From contig JAOPYK010000030.1 in assembly GCA_025964695.1 (NCBI GenBank), positions 1 to 57,347 of the forward strand: a stretch of DNA of 57,347 bases, written 5' to 3'. The notes under the pieces were generated by a model. It worked only from the letters and a program-made list of their open reading frames with translations, ran no database searches and was not told where the DNA came from. Each line of letters begins with the position of its first letter. Position 1 is the stretch's first letter. Made by a program: the position numbers and the translations under genes. Below, piece by piece: positions 52,947-57,347 of this stretch. This stretch comes from Streptosporangiaceae bacterium (GTDB lineage: Bacteria; Actinomycetota; Actinomycetes; Streptosporangiales; Streptosporangiaceae).

Positions 52947-53558
52947 GTGATCATGCGCCAGTACCGGCCGGCCGACGAGAACGCGGTGTACGAGGTGTGC
53001 CTGCGCACCGGGGCCGATGGGAAGGATGCCACTGCGTTGTACGCCGACCCGCGGCTGCTGGGCCATGCGTACGCCGGGGCCTACCTCCGGCTGCAGCCCG
53101 AGTACGCCTTCGTCCTCGACGATGGCGAAATGGCTGGCGGCGTCGCCGGTTACGTGCTGGGCGCGCTGGACACCCGCGAGTTCGAGCGGCGCTGTGAGCG
53201 GGAGTGGTGGCCGGCGCTGCGCTCGCGGTATCCGGACCCGGTCGGCGTACCGGCCGATCAACGGACTCGGGACCAGCGGCTGATGCGCATGTTCCACCAC
53301 CCCACGCCCGCACTGGCGGCTCTCCTCGACGGCCACCCCTCGCATCTGCACATCGACCTGCTGCCGCGCGCCCAGGGCAAGGGCTTCGGCCGGAAGCTGA
53401 TGGAACTGCTGCTCACCGAATTGGCGGCAGCCGGCTCTCCCGGCGTCCATCTGGGAGTGAGCGTGACCAACACCGGCGCGATCGCGTTCTACCAGCGGCT
53501 CGGCTTCGAGCACCTCGCCGACGCCCCGTACACCGTCTTGATGGGACGGACGCTTTGA
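52947..53558 (+). CDS. GNAT-family N-acetyltransferase
   Basis: 203 residues. MRQYRPADENAVYEVCLRTG is the usual GNAT opening. Motif A is HIDLLPRAQGKGFGRKLMELLLTELA, and motif B is VSVTNTGAIAFYQRLGF. The 70-residue region between the first strands, with AHAYAGAYLRLQPEYAF-like content, resembles the O-GlcNAcase-associated and aminoglycoside-type acetyltransferase branch. The acceptor is unknown. GTG 52947 with AAGGAAGAAGCACA upstream. Confidence 0.87.
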   Translation: MIMRQYRPADENAVYEVCLRTGADGKDATALYADPRLLGHAYAGAYLRLQPEYAFVLDDGEMAGGVAGYVLGALDTREFERRCEREWWPALRSRYPDPVGVPADQRTRDQRLMRMFHHPTPALAALLDGHPSHLHIDLLPRAQGKGFGRKLMELLLTELAAAGSPGVHLGVSVTNTGAIAFYQRLGFEHLADAPYTVLMGRTL

Positions 53559-53717
53559 TGGGACGGGCGCTGTGACCGGCCCGCACTGGTCTGTCCCGGG
53601 CTGTGGAGATCAGCGGCGTGCGACCACGCGCCGGATCGCCGAGAGGTCGGGGAAGCCCCGTAGGAGCCAATATGCCGGAATCAGGCAGCCCAATTTTGCT
53701 CAGCCAATTGAGCTGGA

Positions 53718-54683
53718 TCATTGTTCACGGACGACGTCCCGGGGCTCCTTGTCGGGGCGCAGTCCGCGCCAGGCCGGATGGCGGAGCCGCCGGTCACCGG
53801 TCCATTCGGTGAAGGTGACCTCGCCCACCAGCCGGGGCGCGACCCAGTGGGCCCCGGCGGCGTGTTCACGCGGGACGTCGTGCACCGGCGGCTCGTCCTG
53901 CTCGAGAGGAGCGAGCCGCCGCGCGAGATCGGCCAGCGTGGCGTCGGTGAATCCGGTACCGACATTGCCGATGTAGACCAGCCGCCCGGTGTCGTCGTAC
54001 ATCCCGAGCAGCAGGGAGCCGATGGTCCCGGCGCGCCGGCCCTCGCCGCCCTTCCACCCGACGATCACGCCCTCCTGGCTCTTGAGGCTCTTCACCTTGG
54101 TCCACGATCTGTGCCGCCGTCCGGGCCGGTACGGGGAGTCCTTCCGCTTGCAGATGATCCCCTCCAGACCCAGCCGGACCGAGACGGCGAAAGCCTCCGC
54201 GCCGGGACCGGGGTGGGCCGGCGGGGTCTGCCAGCGCGGCCCCGCCAGCCAGAGATCTTCCAGGATCTCCCGCCGCCGGGTGTAGGGGCGGGAGATCAGC
54301 GGGTCGTCGTCCAGATGCAGCACGTCGAAGATCATGTAGGTGACGGGCGTGGAGGCCGCCAGCGCCTGGATCCGCTCCGGCCGCCGCTGGTGCATCCGCG
54401 GTTGCAGCGCCGCGAACGACGGCCGGTCGTGCTCGTCGAAGGCGACGATCTCGCCGTCCAGCACCATCGGCCGGTCGACCGCCTCGGCCAGGCCGCCGAG
54501 CTCGGGATAGGCGACCGTGATGTCCTTGTCGTTACGGCTCAGCAGGTGCAGGTCCCGGTCGAGATACGCGATGGCCCGGACGCCGTCCCATTTCATCTCG
54601 AAGCCCCAGCCCTCCCCCTCGGCCGGCAGCTCACCCAGAACGGCGAGCATCGGTGCGTACTTCGGCAATCCCCCCATGATCAC
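53718..54683 (-). CDS. Stand-alone ATP-dependent DNA ligase (LigD ligase-domain type)
   Basis: 321 residues. The adenylation motif is FEMKWDGVRAIAY with the catalytic Lys. Motif III is YMIFDVLHLD, and motif IV is LEGIICKRKDSPY. An OB-fold follows (WTKVKSLKSQEGVIVGWKGG onward). It lacks the polymerase and nuclease domains of full LigD, and no ku gene is in the window. It probably seals nicks or breaks together with separately encoded NHEJ proteins. GTG at 54683 with GGCGGG upstream; an ATG at 54677 is the alternative. Confidence 0.9.
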   Translation of the reverse strand: MIMGGLPKYAPMLAVLGELPAEGEGWGFEMKWDGVRAIAYLDRDLHLLSRNDKDITVAYPELGGLAEAVDRPMVLDGEIVAFDEHDRPSFAALQPRMHQRRPERIQALAASTPVTYMIFDVLHLDDDPLISRPYTRRREILEDLWLAGPRWQTPPAHPGPGAEAFAVSVRLGLEGIICKRKDSPYRPGRRHRSWTKVKSLKSQEGVIVGWKGGEGRRAGTIGSLLLGMYDDTGRLVYIGNVGTGFTDATLADLARRLAPLEQDEPPVHDVPREHAAGAHWVAPRLVGEVTFTEWTGDRRLRHPAWRGLRPDKEPRDVVREQ

Positions 54684-54784
54684 TACTTACCCGCCGTGAC
54701 CAGGTCGTGCACAGATCCGCCGAGCGCGTGGCGGAGCGGCTGGGGAAGGTTCATTCCCGTATCGCCCTGTTAACGTCGCGACTC

Positions 54785-55153
54785 GTGGCGGACAAGATAT
54801 ATGTGGGGAACGCGGCCGTAGATGCCCCTGGGGACCGCGGTTGGCTGCTCGGATACTTCAAGCCGGTCGATGATGTCCGGCACAGTGAGGATGTCGAGAT
54901 CAAATGGGGCGTGCATCCGCGTGGCGATCGACGTGCCCAATGGGTCGCGGAGGAGAAACGCACTGCCCTTCTCCTGCTGATCAGCGGCCGGTTTCGGGTA
55001 GAGCTGCCCGGACGTAGCGTGCTCCTGGCCGAACAGGGCGACTACGTGGTGTGGGGCCAAGGTGTCGATCATTCGTGGTACGCCGAAGAGGAATCAGTGG
55101 TATTGACGGTCCGCTGGCCGTCCATCCCGGGCTACGCGGTCCCCGAAGAATGA
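54785..55153 (+). CDS. Cupin-like single-domain protein
   Basis: 122 residues, a small double-stranded beta-helix. IKWGVHPRGDRRAQW is followed by LLLLISGRFRVELPGRSVLL, GDYVVWGQGVDHSWYAEEES and VLTVRWPS. The HPxGD and GxDHSW segments supply possible metal ligands. Homologues are sometimes labelled signal peptidase I, but no protease motif is visible here. The GTG at 54785 has no Shine-Dalgarno, and TTAACGT lies about 10 bp upstream, so a leaderless transcript is possible. Confidence 0.7.
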   Translation: MADKIYVGNAAVDAPGDRGWLLGYFKPVDDVRHSEDVEIKWGVHPRGDRRAQWVAEEKRTALLLLISGRFRVELPGRSVLLAEQGDYVVWGQGVDHSWYAEEESVVLTVRWPSIPGYAVPEE

Positions 55154-55259
55154 ACAGCGATTAGCGACTTCCTCCCCGGCTTTCGGCTCTACCTGGTGGT
55201 GGCGGCGTCTGGGAGTATTGCAGGATGTCCAAAACGGTCAACGGTACGAGGTGGCGCAG

Positions 55260-55706
55260 GTGAAGCAGTACCGGTTGGGTGCGGGGCGGCGGGCGGCCAA
55301 CGTCCTGATCAAGGCGCTGGTGGCCTCGGGCCTGTCCCCCGCGCACTATGCGCTCCTGACCGTACGGGGTCGGACGACGGGCCGGACCTACACGACTCCC
55401 ATCCGGCCCATCGAGCACGACGGGCAGTGCTGGCTGATCTCCCCGTACGGAGCGGTGTCATGGGTACGCAACGCTCGGGCGACCGGCGAGGTGACGCTAC
55501 GCCGAGGCCGTCGCGGGCGGACCGGTGAGCTGATCGAATGCGATGCCCAAGAGAGCGCCCCGATCCTGCGTGAGTACGTTCGCGCGGTCCCGGTGACTCG
55601 GCCCTACTTCAACGCCAAGCCAGGCGATCCACTCGACCGCTTCGTCGAAGAGGCCGCCGAGCATCCCGTCTTCCGCCTGGTCGAAAAGCGATCCTCTGTG
55701 GCCTAG
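55260..55706 (+). CDS. Deazaflavin (F420)-dependent nitroreductase-like protein
   Basis: 148 residues of the DDN/nitroreductase family. The split-barrel has LLTVRGRTTGRTYTTPIRPIEHDGQCWLISPYG and SWVRNARATGEVTLRRG. It closes with YFNAKPGDPLDRFVEEAAEHPVFRL. These proteins use reduced F420 to reduce quinones or enones. GAGGTGGCGCAG precedes the GTG at 55260; the frame continues to a TTG at 55218, which is less likely. A flavin-monooxygenase remnant directly follows. Confidence 0.82.
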   Translation: MKQYRLGAGRRAANVLIKALVASGLSPAHYALLTVRGRTTGRTYTTPIRPIEHDGQCWLISPYGAVSWVRNARATGEVTLRRGRRGRTGELIECDAQESAPILREYVRAVPVTRPYFNAKPGDPLDRFVEEAAEHPVFRLVEKRSSVA

Positions 55707-55905
55707 GCCGCCCATTTCGGCGAGATCGGATTCGGGCTGCAGCTGGCCCCCAATGCCACCCGCATCCTGCGATCGTGGGGGTTGCTCGGCGAGGTCGTCG
55801 AGCACGGTTGCTGCCCGGCAGGCTGGTCATGCGGGACGCACTCGACGGAACCGACCTGACCTACCTCGACCTGGCCGGAGTCGCCCTCCTTGTGCTCCAT
55901 CAGCG
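55707..55905 (+). pseudogene. Remnant of an FAD-dependent aromatic monooxygenase
   Basis: Directly after the F420-type gene, one frame reads FGEIGFGLQLAPNATRILRS and then WGLLGEVVEHG. A frame change near 55810 leads to LPGRLVMRDALDGTDLTYLDL. This is the region after the FAD-binding helix of salicylate-hydroxylase-like enzymes. The GxGxxG start, the rest of the FAD domain and the substrate domain are absent. It is a non-functional fragment of about 65 codons. Confidence 0.75.
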
Positions 55906-56316
55906 CCCCGCCGGTGGAAGGCTGATGCACAGCAATACGTACTGAACTTTCGGCTGGCGCAGGACCCGGTGTTGGAACCCGTGAAGGGCCATCATGGCCG
56001 TCATCTGCCAGCCGTACTTGCGGCGCAGCGTGGCGAACATCTCCGGCGCGTCACCGACCGAGACCACCTTCCCACGTGCTGTGACGGCGTCGCCTGTGAG
56101 CTGACCACGTGCCGTACAGGGCGCCAGGGCAAGGACGGGGTTACCACGCAGCCGTCGGGCCTTGCCTGTCGTGGCGCCGGTCCACACCCACATGGTGTCC
56201 CCCTGGGTGATCTGCCACACCGGTGTGGCGACCGGCGTACCGTCGCGGCGAAATGTCGTGAGACTCACATACCGCGCCACGGTCGGCAGGGACGCATTCC
56301 GATTCACTTGCATCAT
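55900..56316 (-). CDS. PPOX-class F420-dependent or pyridoxamine 5'-phosphate oxidase-like protein
   Basis: 138 residues of the FMN/F420-binding split barrel. VSLTTFRRDGTPVATPVWQ is the strand-turn that binds the cofactor phosphate. MWVWTGATTGKARRLRGNPVLALAPCT and GKVVSVGDAPEMFATLRRKYGW follow. Members reduce or oxidise small molecules with F420, FMN or PLP. The start codon lies inside an HxlR-type palindrome, so the divergent HxlR gene should repress it. ATG 56316 or 56313. Confidence 0.85.
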   Translation of the reverse strand: MMQVNRNASLPTVARYVSLTTFRRDGTPVATPVWQITQGDTMWVWTGATTGKARRLRGNPVLALAPCTARGQLTGDAVTARGKVVSVGDAPEMFATLRRKYGWQMTAMMALHGFQHRVLRQPKVQYVLLCISLPPAGR

Positions 56317-56322
56317 GCAAGT
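56306..56322. promoter_or_regulatory. Probable HxlR operator
   Basis: ACTTGCAT-C-ATGCAAGT is a perfect 8-bp palindrome about one central base. The half-site repeats as part of the 13-bp direct repeat CATCATGCAAGTA at 56311-56323 and 56343-56355. The sites overlap the PPOX start and lie just ahead of the HxlR start. Confidence 0.7.
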
Positions 56323-56365
56323 AGATTAGACACTGGTAGTGGCATCATGCAAGTAACCTGGGCTC

Positions 56366-56812
56366 ATGCTCGGTCGCACCTACACAGATCAGAACTGTTC
56401 AGCGGCACGCGCCCTGGAGTTGGTCGGCGAACGCTGGAGCCTGCTGATCATCCGTGACGCGGCGTTCCGCGGGACCACCCGCTTCGTCGACTTTCAGCGA
56501 AACCTGGGCGTAGCGTCCAACATCCTGGCCGCCCGGCTCAACGGCTTCGTCGCTGCTGGTCTGATGGAGCGGCGACGCGATGTACCACACCACGAGTACC
56601 TGCTGACCGACAAGGGCCGTGAACTTCAGCCCGTCATCGTCGCCCTCACCCATTGGGGCGATCGGTGGTCCGCCCCGGACGGACCACCGATCGTCTTCGA
56701 ACATGCCGGCTGCGGTGGCGGACTCGAGCAGCAGATCCGGTGCACTGTCTGTGGCGACATCGACAAGTCCGCCGAGATCAGCGCCAGGCCCGGACCCGGC
56801 GCACACCGATGA
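56366..56812 (+). CDS. HxlR-family transcriptional regulator
   Basis: 148 residues. The NCSAARALELVGERWSLLIIRDAAFRGTTRFVDFQRNLGVA block, then ILAARLNGFVAAGLMERR and YLLTDKGREL, is the HxlR winged helix. A conserved cysteine at the head (NCSAA) is the redox- or electrophile-sensing residue in relatives. A C-terminal zinc-like pair (CGGGLEQQIRCTVCGD) is extra. It most likely controls the divergent PPOX gene and itself through the palindrome between them. Confidence 0.9.
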   Translation: MLGRTYTDQNCSAARALELVGERWSLLIIRDAAFRGTTRFVDFQRNLGVASNILAARLNGFVAAGLMERRRDVPHHEYLLTDKGRELQPVIVALTHWGDRWSAPDGPPIVFEHAGCGGGLEQQIRCTVCGDIDKSAEISARPGPGAHR

Positions 56813-56903
56813 CGATCAAGTTTTCAGAAGCTCAATTCGGCAGTTTTGACGAGAGTCGGTGCTGCAGCAATCCACCGGCGCTGCCTGGCGAGCGCGAGGT
56901 CAC

Positions 56904-56936
56904 AGGGCCCCGCACCGCCGTAAGGTGCGAGGCCCT
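56904..56936 (-). terminator. Terminator between HxlR and phosphoesterase genes
   Basis: AGGGCCCCGCACC (56904-56916) pairs with GGTGCGAGGCCCT (56924-56936) with one internal mismatch. It lies 37 bp past the minus-strand phosphoesterase stop. Confidence 0.75.
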
Positions 56937-56973
56937 TGGTGATTGCCGCTATGCGGAGAAGACGACCACCGGA

Positions 56974-57347
56974 TCAGGTGTGGGAGACCGAGACCACCGA
57001 ACCCTTGGCGGGGTCGAGGATCACGCGGTCAGCCTTGGCCTTGCCGAAGTTGAACATATGGGCGAGGGTGCCTGCACTCTGGTCGAAGGACGAGTCGCCG
57101 ATCCGACCGGTACCCCAGTTATCCTCGATGAACTTGGTGATGGAGGTCTGCTCGGTCTGGTGGTGGTCGACGTAGTTGACCTTGCTGTAGGGGGAGATCA
57201 CCAGCAGGGGGGTGCGCGGTCCGGGGCCGCAGCGGTCGGCGTAGCCGCCGGCAATGGGGGCCGTGCCGCACAGAGCGGAGCTGTCCTGGGCCGGGTCGGA
57301 GGAGCCGTTCACGATCGGGGCGGCCTTGTGGTCGTACCAGCCGTCCG
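56974..57347 (-). CDS. Phospholipase C/phosphoesterase, C-terminal part
   Basis: The gene enters from the right edge; about the last 124 residues are visible. DGWYDHKAAPIVNGSSDP, CGPGPRTPLLVISPYSKVNYVDH, TSITKFIEDNWGTGRI and DQSAGTLAHMFNF are diagnostic of the secreted phosphoesterase/phospholipase C family (acid phosphatase or PLC). The DH and YVDH residues sit at the metal/phosphate site. Such enzymes are usually exported, but the N-terminus is outside the window. Confidence 0.85.
   Translation of the reverse strand, partial: DGWYDHKAAPIVNGSSDPAQDSSALCGTAPIAGGYADRCGPGPRTPLLVISPYSKVNYVDHHQTEQTSITKFIEDNWGTGRIGDSSFDQSAGTLAHMFNFGKAKADRVILDPAKGSVVSVSHT

Overview
The window is chromosomal DNA from a high-GC actinobacterium, most likely a filamentous sporulating one of the Streptosporangiales type. 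This is inferred from gene content and gene order: BldC, a WhiB-like factor, Spo0M, DUF3073, a valine dehydrogenase beside bldC, the split PurS/PurQ/PurL complex, F420-type oxidoreductases and many GTG starts. No tRNA, rRNA, CRISPR array, prophage or insertion sequence was seen. Most of the region reads as core chromosome; decayed genes appear only near the right end.

Layout. 1-3.7 kb: the start of an IucA/IucC siderophore synthetase running off the left edge, a 65-residue orphan, an ABM-domain monooxygenase, and a secreted alpha/beta hydrolase divergent from its probable TetR repressor. 3.7-6 kb: a cold-shock pair, CspA and a DEAD-box helicase, both with structured leaders. 6-17.8 kb: an AI-2E-type permease, a patatin-like lipase, a CocE-type hydrolase, a secreted YVTN beta-propeller protein, two coupled CxxC microproteins, pyrD, a methyltransferase and an amidase lipoprotein. 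18-20.1 kb: a LacI and a TetR regulator, divergent. 20.3-34 kb: a conserved actinobacterial block with bldC, an uncharacterised gene, vdh, a DUF3073 gene and the purine genes (purM-purF, purL-purQ and purS). It also holds a c-di-AMP (ydaO) riboswitch ahead of a secreted coiled-coil protein. A SpoIIAB-like HATPase gene sits between purS and purQ.

34-49 kb: two paralogous beta-helix/membrane proteins flank an aldehyde dehydrogenase, a tightly coupled E1alpha-E1beta-E2 2-oxoacid dehydrogenase operon, cstA with its small partner, a long acyl-CoA dehydrogenase and Spo0M. 48.6-57.3 kb: an SDR, a quinone oxidoreductase, a rhomboid protease, a WhiB-like factor, two GNATs, a stand-alone ATP-dependent DNA ligase, a cupin, a deazaflavin-type reductase and an HxlR regulator with a PPOX partner. 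This part also contains a LuxR remnant and a flavin-monooxygenase remnant. A phospholipase C/phosphoesterase gene runs off the right edge.

Functional links: the pur genes form one de novo purine route from two nearby clusters. Vdh makes branched 2-oxoacids that the E1-E2 complex could decarboxylate, although no E3 is present. CstA supplies peptide or pyruvate uptake next to that operon. The least explained items are the paired beta-helix membrane proteins, the RNA structures ahead of csp, the helicase and cstA, the PVQ-repeat extension of PurL, and the HATPase inside the purine run.
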